The position numbers and the translations under genes are program-made. The notes below the pieces were generated by a model. That model ran no database searches, was not told the DNA's origin, and saw only the letters and a list, made by a program, of their open reading frames with translations. From Planktotalea sp. (GTDB taxonomy: Bacteria > Pseudomonadota > Alphaproteobacteria > Rhodobacterales > Rhodobacteraceae), in assembly GCF_018607965.1 (NCBI RefSeq), contig NZ_JABBAM010000095.1, positions 24,760 through 81,645 of the forward strand: a stretch of DNA of 56,886 nucleotides. The letters are read 5' to 3'. Below are positions 9,341 through 19,845 of the stretch, one piece after another; within the stretch, counting starts at the first letter, position 1, and every line of letters begins with the position of its first letter.

Positions 9341-11145
9341 TAGAACGTCCGCTCTTTTGGTGCGATTTTCTTCAAACTAATGCCGCCCTCAGCTTCGGTC
9401 GTCAACGGATCGGTCACAACGGGACGATGGGACAATTCAACCTTGTTGCCGTCAACGCGGCTGATCGTGTGTACACGCCAGTTTTCGTCGTCACGCGTTG
9501 CGTAATCTTCGTGGGCATGTGCGCCGCGAGACTCCTTACGCGCCTCAGCACCAACGATTGTTGCCAAAGCGTTTGGCATCAGGTTCGTCAATTCCAGCGT
9601 TTCCATCAGATCAGAGTTCCACACAAGACTGCGATCTGTCACTTTCAGATCAGCAACTTTACCCGCAACATCCGTCATCTTTTCAACACCCTCTTTGAGG
9701 GTTTTGTCGGTGCGGAAAACAGCCGCGTCAGCTTGCATGGTTTTTTGCATTTCCAGACGCAATTCGGCGGTTGTCGTATCACCGCTTGCGTGGCGTAGAC
9801 CATCGAAACGATCAAAGGCCGCATCAACAGAGGACTGGTTTAACGAACCATTCGCCGTTTCTGGATCAATAATCTTACCCGCGCGGATTGCAGCGGCACG
9901 GCCAAAGACCACAAGGTCGATCAAGGAATTTGAACCAAGGCGGTTCGCACCGTGAACTGAAGCACAGCCCGCTTCACCGACGGCCATCAGGCCCGGCACA
10001 ACAGCGTTCGGGTCTTTTGCCGTCGGGTTTAACACTTCGCCAAAGTAGTTCGTCGGGATACCGCCCATGTTATAGTGCACAGTCGGCAGAACCGGAATCG
10101 GCTCTTTATTCAAGTTAACACCTGCGAAGATCTTGGCGGATTCGGAAATACCGGGAAGGCGTTCAGCAAGTGCTTCAGGTGGCAGATGTGACAAGTTCAG
10201 ATGAATGTGATCACCGCCTGCGCCAACACCGCGACCTTCGCGGATCTCCATTGTCATACACCGCGACACGTAATCGCGCGGCGCAAGATCTTTGTAGTTG
10301 GGCGCGTAGCGCTCCATGAAACGCTCGCCCTCAGAGTTGGTCAGATAACCACCCTCCCCACGCGCGCCTTCTGTGATCAAGCAGCCGGAACCGTAGATAC
10401 CAGTCGGGTGGAACTGAACAAACTCCATGTCCTGAAGCGCAAGCCCCTGACGCGCGACCATGCCGCCACCGTCGCCTGTGCATGTATGTGCAGACGTGGC
10501 CGAGAAATACGCGCGACCGTAGCCACCCGTCGCCAGAACGACCGTCTTGGCGTTGAAAATGTGCATCGTGCCGTCATCAAGTTTCCAGCAAACTACGCCT
10601 TGGCAGACGCCGTCATCGGACATGATTAAATCAATCGCGAAGTATTCAATATAGAATTCCGCGTTGTTCTTGAGAGACTGTCCATAAAGCGTATGCAGGA
10701 TCGCGTGACCCGTGCGGTCTGCTGCAGCACATGTGCGCTGAACAGGTGGACCTTCGCCGAACTCTGTCGTGTGACCGCCGAAAGGACGTTGGTAAATCTT
10801 GCCCTCTTCAGTGCGCGAGAACGGCACGCCGTAATGCTCTAGCTCGTACACCGCTTTGGGGGCTTCGCGAGCAAGGTATTCCATCGCGTCTGTATCACCG
10901 AGCCAGTCAGAGCCCTTGACCGTATCATACATGTGCCATTGCCAGTTATCTGGACCCATGTTGGACAAAGATGCCGCAATGCCGCCCTGCGCCGCAACTG
11001 TGTGCGAACGGGTCGGGAAGACCTTGGTTATGCACGCTGTACGCAGGCCCTGTTCGGCCATACCGAGTGTTGCACGAAGACCAGCACCACCAGCGCCAAC
11101 CACCACAACATCATAGTCGTGGGTTTCATATTCATAAGCTGCCAT
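9340..11145 (-). CDS. sdhA: succinate dehydrogenase flavoprotein subunit
   Basis: [56 protein letters not shown]. Confidence 0.98.
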   Translation of the reverse strand: MAAYEYETHDYDVVVVGAGGAGLRATLGMAEQGLRTACITKVFPTRSHTVAAQGGIAASLSNMGPDNWQWHMYDTVKGSDWLGDTDAMEYLAREAPKAVYELEHYGVPFSRTEEGKIYQRPFGGHTTEFGEGPPVQRTCAAADRTGHAILHTLYGQSLKNNAEFYIEYFAIDLIMSDDGVCQGVVCWKLDDGTMHIFNAKTVVLATGGYGRAYFSATSAHTCTGDGGGMVARQGLALQDMEFVQFHPTGIYGSGCLITEGARGEGGYLTNSEGERFMERYAPNYKDLAPRDYVSRCMTMEIREGRGVGAGGDHIHLNLSHLPPEALAERLPGISESAKIFAGVNLNKEPIPVLPTVHYNMGGIPTNYFGEVLNPTAKDPNAVVPGLMAVGEAGCASVHGANRLGSNSLIDLVVFGRAAAIRAGKIIDPETANGSLNQSSVDAAFDRFDGLRHASGDTTTAELRLEMQKTMQADAAVFRTDKTLKEGVEKMTDVAGKVADLKVTDRSLVWNSDLMETLELTNLMPNALATIVGAEARKESRGAHAHEDYATRDDENWRVHTISRVDGNKVELSHRPVVTDPLTTEAEGGISLKKIAPKERTF

Positions 11146-11161
11146 GGGGTCGCTCCGAAAT

Positions 11162-11533
11162 TTATAGGGCCAGCTTAGCGATGGCAAAAATGCCAACCGC
11201 TGCTGCGCCGTAGCTGAGGCATGTTACAAGAATGATAAGAACTTTTTGCATCGTTCCATGCACGTAGTCTTCGATCAGCACTTGCGCGCCATCGTTGAAG
11301 TGTTTGAAGCCGACGAAGATCGTCAGGGCTGCCACAATCGCGGGGAAGGGTCGTGCGAAGTAGGCTATGACCTCCGCGTAAGTGGAGCCAAGGATACCTC
11401 CGAAGGTGAAGATAAACATCGGGACAAGGAAAAGCAGCGCAACAGAGCTGACTTTCATGGACCAGAAATGATGCGTTCCGCTTTTGGCGCTGCCCATTCC
11501 AGTTGCGCGTTTACGGTCGGTTAAATATGCCAT
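11162..11533 (-). CDS. sdhD: succinate dehydrogenase hydrophobic membrane anchor
   Basis: Three TM segments, [18 protein letters not shown] motif, operon position. Confidence 0.93.
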   Translation of the reverse strand: MAYLTDRKRATGMGSAKSGTHHFWSMKVSSVALLFLVPMFIFTFGGILGSTYAEVIAYFARPFPAIVAALTIFVGFKHFNDGAQVLIEDYVHGTMQKVLIILVTCLSYGAAAVGIFAIAKLAL

Positions 11534-11545
11534 TGATTGCGCTCC

Positions 11546-11929
11546 TTAAATGATGATGACAGTTATGATTGTCAGCAGGATTGACCCTCCGATAACCGCG
11601 TAACCCAGCTTGTAGGCTGTATCCAGATCAAGACCCATTGCATTGTCCCAAATCAGGTGACGCACTCCAGCCAGGGTGTGATACCACATGCCCCATAACG
11701 AGAAGAACAGCACCAGATCGCCAAACCAGCTGGTCATGAACCCGTTGGCGACAGCAAAATAGCTCTCGGAAGTTGCAGCGGCGAGAAACCACCAAACAAT
11801 CAACAGCGCCGCAATCAACATGGCATTGCCAGTGATGCGCGTCAGAATCGATGTCATGGAAGTTAGCTGCGGGCGGTAAATCGTCAAATGCGGCGAGAGC
11901 GGGCGGTTGCCCCTGTTCACGTCGGCCAT
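11546..11929 (-). CDS. sdhC: succinate dehydrogenase cytochrome b556 subunit
   Basis: NRPLSPHLTIYRPQLTSMTSILTRITG and HTLAGVRHLIWD. Confidence 0.96.
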   Translation of the reverse strand: MADVNRGNRPLSPHLTIYRPQLTSMTSILTRITGNAMLIAALLIVWWFLAAATSESYFAVANGFMTSWFGDLVLFFSLWGMWYHTLAGVRHLIWDNAMGLDLDTAYKLGYAVIGGSILLTIITVIII

Positions 11930-12026
11930 AAAGTCGTCCTTTCGAGTCTCTTAAGATCATTTTAGCGCAAAAAACTTTCGTGTCACCTAACGCCGCTGCG
12001 TTTAGGCGTGTCTTTTTGGCGCAATT

Positions 12027-12075
12027 CGTAATTTTATTGACCCATGTGATCACATGATTACGTGTAGTGATCACA
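12027..12075 (-). promoter_or_regulatory. paired TGTGATCACA palindromes upstream of sdhC (centres 21 bp apart)
   Basis: TGTGATCACA at 12045-12054 and AGTGATCACA at 12066-12075. In sdhC orientation these are followed by 12 nt and ATTAC. Confidence 0.65.
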
Positions 12076-12210
12076 AAAACCAAAACCAAGGCTATCCAAC
12101 CTAGAATTCGCGATCCTTCAGAAATCCCATGGCTCTTAAAGGCAATAGCAGCAAAATAGGCAGATCAAAACTGCGTAACCTAATAGCTCTCACTTCAATG
12201 TGATCACAAA

Positions 12211-12902
12211 TTATTTCAACCCTAATTCTTGCCCAATCGTATCAAGCCAACCCGTCATTTCTGTGCACATCGTTACGCTTTGGTCATCAAGATCGTAGAA
12301 TGCGTTTGCTTCACCGCAAGCTGCGATGTTTACAACAATATCACGGGCCATTTAATCTCGCCGTTCAATGTGGCAATCTCTTCCTCGATAATTTGCATGG
12401 GCACATCGGTCCTCAAAACCAGCTGACCACGTAGCGTTGCATCACTCCCCATCTCATCAAGCACCGTGTTCCAACTGTCCGCAGCCAAAGCGTATTCATC
12501 TTCGCAACCATCAGCGTGCTCTTCTGGTAGGTCCAATTCTTGTGCGAACTCTTCCCGCCCATCCGGGTCTGCACCATAAAACAAGCTACTGTATTAAAAT
12601 AGCGCTGCTCGTCTGGTCCGTGCGTATCCCAATATGCAGGATCATTCTGCGCCTCGGCCCAGAACAAGGCCGCACTATCATAAGCAATTTCTTCGGCTGC
12701 ATCTGGTTCATAAAGCGCATCAATCATCAGGATCGAAAGCGTATCCGCCGCATCTTCTTCCTGACCGAAAATCGGAACCTGCATCTGGTGAATCACTGCG
12801 TGACCTAGTTCATGATAAAAGATCGTTAAAAGATTATTGTCAGTGACAATCAGCAAACGCTGGCGAAGGTAGCAACGCCAATGCTGTCACAAAAGCACGC
12901 AT
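12211..12902 (-). pseudogene. DUF4344-type putative metallopeptidase (HELGH), multiply frameshifted
   Basis: Coherent family sequence is split over several frames: MRAFVTALALLPSPAFAD / VTDNNLLTIFYHELGHAVIHQMQVPIFGQEEDAADTLS...RYFNTVAC / FYGADPDGREEFAQELDL...NGEIKWP / ARDIVVNIAACGEANAFYDLDDQSVTMCTEMTGWLDTIGQELGLK. Confidence 0.85.
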
Positions 12903-13933
12903 CATTTCGGCATCACCACCCAGTAATCGAGGTCCAACAGAACTTGGGGAACGTATTTGCCGTCGTCTCGTTTCAATTCAAATGCAGCGTCCCCTTTGTA
13001 GGCAACAAGGCGTAATCGCGTCGCTCCAATGCTGGGGTTTGAAGTGTCCGCTTTATCCAAAACTTCCGACCACGCACGCACTGTGTCACCGCTGAAACAA
13101 GGATTCGCATGTGCGCCTGCGTTCAGACCCACGATCATCTGAGCATTTGCCAATCCATTGAACGACAAAGCGCGCGCCATAGAAATCACATGACCTCCGT
13201 AGATCAGACGCTGCCCATCATCGCGGTGCATGGCGTCGAAATGCACTTTCGCCGTATTTTGCCAAAGCCGCGTCGCCAGCATGTGTTCGGCTTCTTCAAT
13301 CGTGACACCGTCGACGTGATCAATCGTTTCACCAATCGCGTAGTCACCCCATCGATGCGGATCACCAGACAGTGCCGTGTCGTAATTCGAGAAATCCAAA
13401 CCCTCTGGCAGCACCAGATCGGCCGCATCGATGGACTGCTTCAATTCTGGGACAACCGTTTCAGGCGCGGGCGCATTTTCATCGCGTTTGCGCACCATAA
13501 CCCAGCGCACAAATTCCATCACCGTTTCGTTGTGCTGGTTCAAGCCAGATGTGCGCACATAGACAACGCCCGTTTTACCGCTCGAATTCTGCTTAAGGCC
13601 GATGACCTCGGAAACAGAACGCAATGTATCACCCTCGTAGACGGGCTTTAGCCATTTACCTTCGGCATATCCAAGGTTCGCAACCGCGTTTAGCGAAATA
13701 TCAGGGACGGATTTTCCGAACACAACGTGAAACGCGGCCAAATCATCAATCGGGGACGCAGGCAGGCCACTCGCACGTGCGAATTCATCCGACGAGTACA
13801 GCGCGTGACGCGCAGGATAAAGCGCATGATACATCGCGCGTTCGCCGCCCGAGATCGTGCGCGGCACGGCGTGATGGATCACATCCCCAATGGTGTAGTC
13901 TTCGAAAAAGCGGCCTGCGTTGGTTTTGAGCAT
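12902..13933 (-). CDS. mch: mesaconyl-CoA hydratase (double MaoC domain)
   Basis: RFFEDYTIGDVIHHAVPRTISGGERAMYHALYPARHALYSSDEFA and 343 aa, as in the EMC-pathway hydratase. Confidence 0.93.
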   Translation of the reverse strand: MLKTNAGRFFEDYTIGDVIHHAVPRTISGGERAMYHALYPARHALYSSDEFARASGLPASPIDDLAAFHVVFGKSVPDISLNAVANLGYAEGKWLKPVYEGDTLRSVSEVIGLKQNSSGKTGVVYVRTSGLNQHNETVMEFVRWVMVRKRDENAPAPETVVPELKQSIDAADLVLPEGLDFSNYDTALSGDPHRWGDYAIGETIDHVDGVTIEEAEHMLATRLWQNTAKVHFDAMHRDDGQRLIYGGHVISMARALSFNGLANAQMIVGLNAGAHANPCFSGDTVRAWSEVLDKADTSNPSIGATRLRLVAYKGDAAFELKRDDGKYVPQVLLDLDYWVVMPK

Positions 13934-14139
13934 TATTGCACCCCTAATTTCATGTCCGGTGCGTACTCTGCATCTACATCCTTGGTCACGGACTGCCCGC
14001 AGCGCATGATCCCTTTCACCGGATCAAACGTTTGTGTGGGCGAGCCATATAGCGCCCAACCCTTTGCCAAGGCATCACTCACTTTGTGACAAAAGGCGGA
14101 TGTGTCGTCTTCACTGAGAAAGCGGTAAATTTTGCTCAT
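13933..14139 (-). CDS. DUF1737-type small protein
   Basis: 68 aa, YRFLSEDDTSAFCHKVSDALAKGWALYGSPT. Overlaps the mch start. Confidence 0.85.
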   Translation of the reverse strand: MSKIYRFLSEDDTSAFCHKVSDALAKGWALYGSPTQTFDPVKGIMRCGQSVTKDVDAEYAPDMKLGVQ

Positions 14140-14142
14140 CGG

Positions 14143-14688
14143 TTATCCTCCGAAAGGCGAAACGCCGAGTGCAAAGTGAATAAGGGCAACAACGATAAAG
14201 CTGACCAAAGTGATCACGACCAACAGAATGTCTTTCTTGGCATCGCCCGGTGCAGGGCGCACCCATGCTTCGGCGCGATTGATCAGCGCTATGGACCCGA
14301 CGGCCCAAGCGAACATGCCGCCAAACAAGATGATCGACGCCAGATCACCGTTCACCAACAAATGCGCGATGGTCCAGACCGCAACAGCCATCAACATGGG
14401 ATGCCGCATCTTTCCGCGTAAACGTCCTGTTGTTGCGCTCATCCCAAACAGGAAGAAAGCACATAGCATCAGCAGATTATTTATATGCGTGAAATAAGAG
14501 GGTGGCGACCACACAGGAATGGAGTCCGCCCAGCGATACCCAAAGATCATCAGCAAAAGGCTGACCCCGATCGCGGCTGCGACCAAACCACGGCCCTTGT
14601 CCCCCAATGCCGCGCGACGCGCAGGCATGAGACGTTTGAAATAATGGGCAAATGTCCAAAGAAGAAGTCCGGCGATAAGAAGGATCAT
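14143..14688 (-). CDS. NnrU family membrane protein
   Basis: Multi-TM ORF with NnrU-like HYFKRLMPARRAALGDKGRG and KMRHPMLMAVAVWTIAHLLVNGDLASIILFG. Confidence 0.85.
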   Translation of the reverse strand: MILLIAGLLLWTFAHYFKRLMPARRAALGDKGRGLVAAAIGVSLLLMIFGYRWADSIPVWSPPSYFTHINNLLMLCAFFLFGMSATTGRLRGKMRHPMLMAVAVWTIAHLLVNGDLASIILFGGMFAWAVGSIALINRAEAWVRPAPGDAKKDILLVVITLVSFIVVALIHFALGVSPFGG

Positions 14689-14694
14689 GGCTGT

Positions 14695-15552
14695 TTACTC
14701 CGCAGCAAGGGCGTCAATTGCCTTCGCTTTTGCCAGAGTTTCACGTGCGGTGGCAACGTGTAGGTTTTCAACGATGCGTCCATCGACCACTGCAACGCCC
14801 TGTCCACCTGCTTCAGCCTCTTCAAAAGCAGCGATTTGGCGCTGTGCCAGATCAATCTCTTCAGCGCTCGGCGCGAAGGCGGTGTTGGTCACATCGACCT
14901 GTGCAGGATGGATCAAAGTTTTACCATCAAAGCCCATGTCGCGCCCTTGGTCGCACTCAACCTTTAGACCCTCATCATCCTTGAACGCGTTATAAACGCC
15001 GTCCACAATAACCAACCCTTCGGCCTTAGCCGCCAACAGACACAGCCCCAGTGAGGCCTGCATCGGCAAACGGTCCGCGCGAAAGCGGCTTTGCAGCTCT
15101 TTAGCTAGATCATTTGTGCCCATGACCATGCCTTCCAGCTTAGGATGTGCCGCAATTTGCACCGCGTTTAACATTCCACGCGGGTTTTCCATCATCGCCC
15201 AGATCGGTAGATCACCGGTGATCGCAGCCAATGCATCCAGATCAGCGGAGCTTGCAACCTTGGGCAACAGAACTGCATCTGCATCCATCGCGCAAACCGC
15301 TTTGGCGTCATCCACACCCCACTGCGTATCAAGCGCGTTGATGCGCACGATCTTATAGCGCATGCCATATCCACCCGCCGCAAGCGCGTCTTTCAACGTG
15401 TCGCGCGCGCTGACTTTTTCTTCCAGCGAAACTGCGTCCTCCAGATCAAAGATGATCGCATCGACAGGCAGACTACGGGCCTTGTCCAACGCGCGTGGCT
15501 TGGAACCGGGGATATAAAGAACCGAACGATAGGGGCGTTGGCGCATGTCCAT
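14695..15552 (-). CDS. mcl2: (3S)-malyl-CoA thioesterase (CitE-like, Mcl2)
   Basis: YRSVLYIPGSKPRALDKARSLPVDAIIFDLEDAV...MENPRGMLNAVQIAAHPKLEGMVMGTNDLAKEL...GKTLIHPAQV. Same strand as mch. Confidence 0.85.
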   Translation of the reverse strand: MDMRQRPYRSVLYIPGSKPRALDKARSLPVDAIIFDLEDAVSLEEKVSARDTLKDALAAGGYGMRYKIVRINALDTQWGVDDAKAVCAMDADAVLLPKVASSADLDALAAITGDLPIWAMMENPRGMLNAVQIAAHPKLEGMVMGTNDLAKELQSRFRADRLPMQASLGLCLLAAKAEGLVIVDGVYNAFKDDEGLKVECDQGRDMGFDGKTLIHPAQVDVTNTAFAPSAEEIDLAQRQIAAFEEAEAGGQGVAVVDGRIVENLHVATARETLAKAKAIDALAAE

Positions 15553-15706
15553 GAACTCTTCCTCGCAATAAAGTTGCGTACAGGTGGTCATTTATTTGCA
15601 TTTCGTTCAAGCACTAAATGCCGCAATGCAGCAAATTTAGTTAAATGCTGCCAACTCTAAAGGAACGTACGCTCGGTTAACCGCTTATATACGGCTCAGC
15701 GTGCAC

Positions 15707-15766
15707 TGTGGTCCCATCGGATACTTTGGGTAAACCGACCGGCGCAACGCCGATCATGGGACCGCA
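15707..15766. promoter_or_regulatory. long imperfect inverted repeat / RNA hairpin
   Basis: GTGGTCCCATCGG paired with CCG(ATC)ATGGGACCGC, including a perfect 8-bp GGTCCCAT/ATGGGACC arm. Confidence 0.5.
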
Positions 15767-15854
15767 GCATCGTCCGACCAATTGAACCCTAAGGCGCATC
15801 AGCCAGTGAAGTCTGGTTGGCCCACATCGCGCCCTGATATTGAAGGAAGACGCT

Positions 15855-16172
15855 ATGAAACAGCGAATGATGATTGGTGCACTCGGTTTTGGCATTCTGG
15901 CTTTGGCGGCCTCTACAGGTTTTGCCCAAAGCGCCCCCAACTGCGCACCGCGTGAAGCAGTTGTTGAACGCCTAGCAGAAAAATACGGCGAAGCGCGCCA
16001 GTCTATCGGTCTTGGTGCCAATAACTCCGTTGTCGAAGTTTTTTCGTCCAACGAAACAGGTACATGGACGATAACAGTCACCGTTGCGAGTGGTACAAAC
16101 TGCCTTGTCGCGTCCGGTCAGAACTTTGAAACATTGGCAGAAGCGTTGCCCGCCAAAGGCAACGATGCTTAA
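15855..16172 (+). CDS. exported hypothetical protein
   Basis: Signal peptide MKQRMMIGALGFGILALAASTGFAQS followed by a soluble domain. RBS AGGAAG. Confidence 0.85.
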   Translation: MKQRMMIGALGFGILALAASTGFAQSAPNCAPREAVVERLAEKYGEARQSIGLGANNSVVEVFSSNETGTWTITVTVASGTNCLVASGQNFETLAEALPAKGNDA

Positions 16173-16194
16173 GGCGGACCTACTTTGACGCCAT

Positions 16195-16947
16195 TCACGT
16201 GATGGCGTCAAAGATCAATTTGGATCCAGTAAAGATCAACAAAACATAGGTCAGAATGAAAAACGCACGTTCTGGCACCATGTAATGTGCCTTAACGCCG
16301 ATCCACGCGCCAATCAGCGCGAAGGGTGCAAGATACACGCCCACCATTAGCGTTTGCGCCGTAAAAATCCCCAGATAACTATACCCAACAGCTTTGAGCA
16401 GGTTCACAATCGTAAACACCAGAAGCGTGTTTGCATGATACTCAGTTTTGCTCATTTTCAACGACAGCATATACATTGCAGCCGGTGGCCCACCTGCATG
16501 GCTCACAAAACTGGTAAATCCAGCGACGCATCCCGCCAAAAGCCCTGCCACGACAGGCAATCTGGATTTCGCAACGGGCAAAACACCCAGCGCACGTGCG
16601 CCTTGCCACATCACAAACAGCAAAGCCATCGCGCCAATTAGAAAGCGGATAACGTCATCGTTGGTGATCTTGTAGATCACGACCCCCAAGATCACACCCG
16701 GCACAGATCCTACCATCAAAAGCCGCGCAGTAGGCCACTGCCACTTGCGCCAATATGGCTTGAGCGTGGTCAAATCGATCAAGATCAGCAGTGGCAACAT
16801 TATCCCCAACGCCTGGCCCGGCGCCAGAACCAGCGCAAGAATCGACGCGGACGCAAAAGACGCACCAGAGCCAAATCCGCCTTTAGAGATGCCTGCAAAG
16901 ACCGTAGCAAAGGCTGCAAGAGCAAAAAGTGGTAAATCGAAAATCAC
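16195..16947 (-). CDS. sulfite exporter TauE/SafE (TSUP) family permease
   Basis: GISKGGFGSG and FTSFVSHAGGPPAAMYML motifs, multiple TMs. Confidence 0.92.
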   Translation of the reverse strand: MIFDLPLFALAAFATVFAGISKGGFGSGASFASASILALVLAPGQALGIMLPLLILIDLTTLKPYWRKWQWPTARLLMVGSVPGVILGVVIYKITNDDVIRFLIGAMALLFVMWQGARALGVLPVAKSRLPVVAGLLAGCVAGFTSFVSHAGGPPAAMYMLSLKMSKTEYHANTLLVFTIVNLLKAVGYSYLGIFTAQTLMVGVYLAPFALIGAWIGVKAHYMVPERAFFILTYVLLIFTGSKLIFDAIT

Positions 16948-17070
16948 ACAGCCCTGCTCTCAAAAATCCAATTAAGATACGGCTTTACCGCGATCCCTGC
17001 ACGTTTGCCAGTTGTGCAGTTGTTAACGCTGCAGCGCAGCACCCTTGCGCCACGACGCAAACCGCACTAG

Positions 17071-18069
<999 letters not shown>

Positions 18070-18091
18070 GACACCCAAATATCTTAAGAAT

Positions 18092-18124
18092 AAGCCTCAG
18101 AGCTCCGCTCTGGGGCTTTTTTTA
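18092..18124 (+). terminator. rho-independent terminator after mdh
   Basis: GCCTCAGAGCTCCGCTCTGGGGCTTTTTTT. Confidence 0.93.
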
Positions 18125-18174
18125 TGCGCTAAGCGAGTCGTTTTTTGAAAGATAAGCGCTCACCTCATAAGATT

Positions 18175-18226
18175 TGTGATCACACGTAAAACTCATGTGA
18201 TCACAAATGTCGGAATTATTACCTTT
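18175..18226 (+). promoter_or_regulatory. paired TGTGATCACA palindromes upstream of sucC (centres 21 bp apart)
   Basis: TGTGATCACA at 18175-18184 and 18196-18205, followed by 12 nt and ATTAC. Same geometry as upstream of sdhC. Confidence 0.65.
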
Positions 18227-18304
18227 ACGTCACTTTATCGTTTAATTCATCCGTAATATTCACACTAAGAGGGAAGTAATCGAAGCAAGACGGGACAGTT
18301 TCTT

Positions 18305-19501
18305 ATGAACATCCACGAATATCAGGCAAAAGCACTGCTCAAAAGTTACGGTGCGCCTGTTTCAGACGGTCGTGCCGTACTGAAAGCAGAAGACGCCAAA
18401 ACAGCCGCTGGTGAAATGGACGGACCACTTTGGGTCGTCAAAGCACAGATCCACGCAGGTGGTCGCGGCAAGGGGTCTTTCAAAGAAGCCGACGCTGGCG
18501 AAAAGGGCGGAGTCCGCTTGGCATTCTCCGCGACTGAAGCTGCTGAAGAAGCCAAAAAAATGCTTGGCCGCACATTGGTCACCCACCAGACTGGTCCGGC
18601 AGGTAAGCAAGTCAACCGCATCTACATCGAAGACGGTTCCGACATCGAGGCAGAGCTGTACCTCGCGCTTCTCGTGGATCGCCAAACATCACGCATTTCG
18701 TTCGTGTGCTCCACAGAAGGTGGCATGGATATCGAAGAGGTCGCAGCATCGACCCCAGAGAAAATCATCAGCTTTTCAGTAGATCCCGCGACTGGCTACC
18801 AAGCCTTTCATGGCCGCCGCATCGCTTTTGAACTCGGCCTTAAGGGCGCGCAGGTCAAGCAATGTGTTAAACTGATGGGCCAACTCTACCAAGCCTTCGT
18901 TGAAAAAGACATGGAACAGCTAGAGATCAACCCGTTGATCGTTCTGGAGGGCTCGGGCGATCTGAAAGTTCTCGACGCCAAAGTCGGTTTCGACGGCAAT
19001 GCCCTTTATCGTCATGCGGACATCGTTGCGCTGCGTGATGAAACAGAAGAAGACAGCAAAGAGCTTGAGGCATCCAAACACGACCTTAACTACATCGCTC
19101 TAGACGGTGAAATTGGCTGCATGGTCAATGGTGCGGGTCTTGCGATGGCAACAATGGACATCATCAAACTCTACGGTGCTGAGCCGGCTAACTTCCTTGA
19201 CGTAGGCGGTGGTGCCACCAAAGAGAAAGTGACTGAAGCTTTCAAAATTATTACGTCTGACCCACAGGTCAAAGGCATCCTGGTAAACATCTTCGGCGGC
19301 ATCATGCGCTGCGATGTGATTGCCGAGGGCGTTGTTGCTGCGGTGAAAGAGGTAGGTCTGAAAGTTCCACTTGTCGTTCGCCTTGAAGGCACGAACGTGG
19401 AAGAAGGCAAAGCAATCATCAATAATTCAGACGTTGATGTGATTGCAGCCGATGATCTTAAAGATGGTGCACAAAAAATTGTTAAAGCGGTAAAAGGATG
19501 A
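18305..19501 (+). CDS. sucC: succinyl-CoA synthetase beta subunit (ADP-forming)
   Basis: [39 protein letters not shown]. Confidence 0.98.
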   Translation: MNIHEYQAKALLKSYGAPVSDGRAVLKAEDAKTAAGEMDGPLWVVKAQIHAGGRGKGSFKEADAGEKGGVRLAFSATEAAEEAKKMLGRTLVTHQTGPAGKQVNRIYIEDGSDIEAELYLALLVDRQTSRISFVCSTEGGMDIEEVAASTPEKIISFSVDPATGYQAFHGRRIAFELGLKGAQVKQCVKLMGQLYQAFVEKDMEQLEINPLIVLEGSGDLKVLDAKVGFDGNALYRHADIVALRDETEEDSKELEASKHDLNYIALDGEIGCMVNGAGLAMATMDIIKLYGAEPANFLDVGGGATKEKVTEAFKIITSDPQVKGILVNIFGGIMRCDVIAEGVVAAVKEVGLKVPLVVRLEGTNVEEGKAIINNSDVDVIAADDLKDGAQKIVKAVKG

Positions 19502-19695
19502 AGAACATGAAAAATGTAGTGATTGCTCTTGGTTTGGTTGTTTTGGTCTCAGCATGCGGCGGCCGTTCCGGAGGCGGTTTTGGTGGCGGCTCAGGTGTTG
19601 GTGTCGACTTGGCAACCAACACCGATCTATCCGCCAAACAAAATGGCCCTCAATACACAAGACCCCTACGGTCGAGGCACAGCGCTCGCACCTAA
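19498..19695 (+). CDS. small putative lipoprotein, ATGA-coupled to sucC
   Basis: [22 protein letters not shown] lipobox. ATG overlaps the sucC TGA. The 3' part may be out of frame. Confidence 0.6.
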   Translation: MKNMKNVVIALGLVVLVSACGGRSGGGFGGGSGVGVDLATNTDLSAKQNGPQYTRPLRSRHSART

Positions 19696-19845
19696 ATAAC
19701 GCATTAGGCGCAAATGAAAATTTGTGTCGGAGCAAGCCCACTATCCGCTTTGGTTTTAAGGTTCCCGAACCAATGGAACTGCTGAACTAATTTGCGCAGG
19801 CATCGCGCCTGCGTCCCATAAAAATACATCTTAGGAGAACGCCAA

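Noticed and set aside
11985-12006. CCTAACGC-CGCT-GCGTTTAGG hairpin in the sdhC 5' region
   Set aside because: Imperfect (one-base bulge) and no second copy found. Too weak to list as a separate regulatory element.
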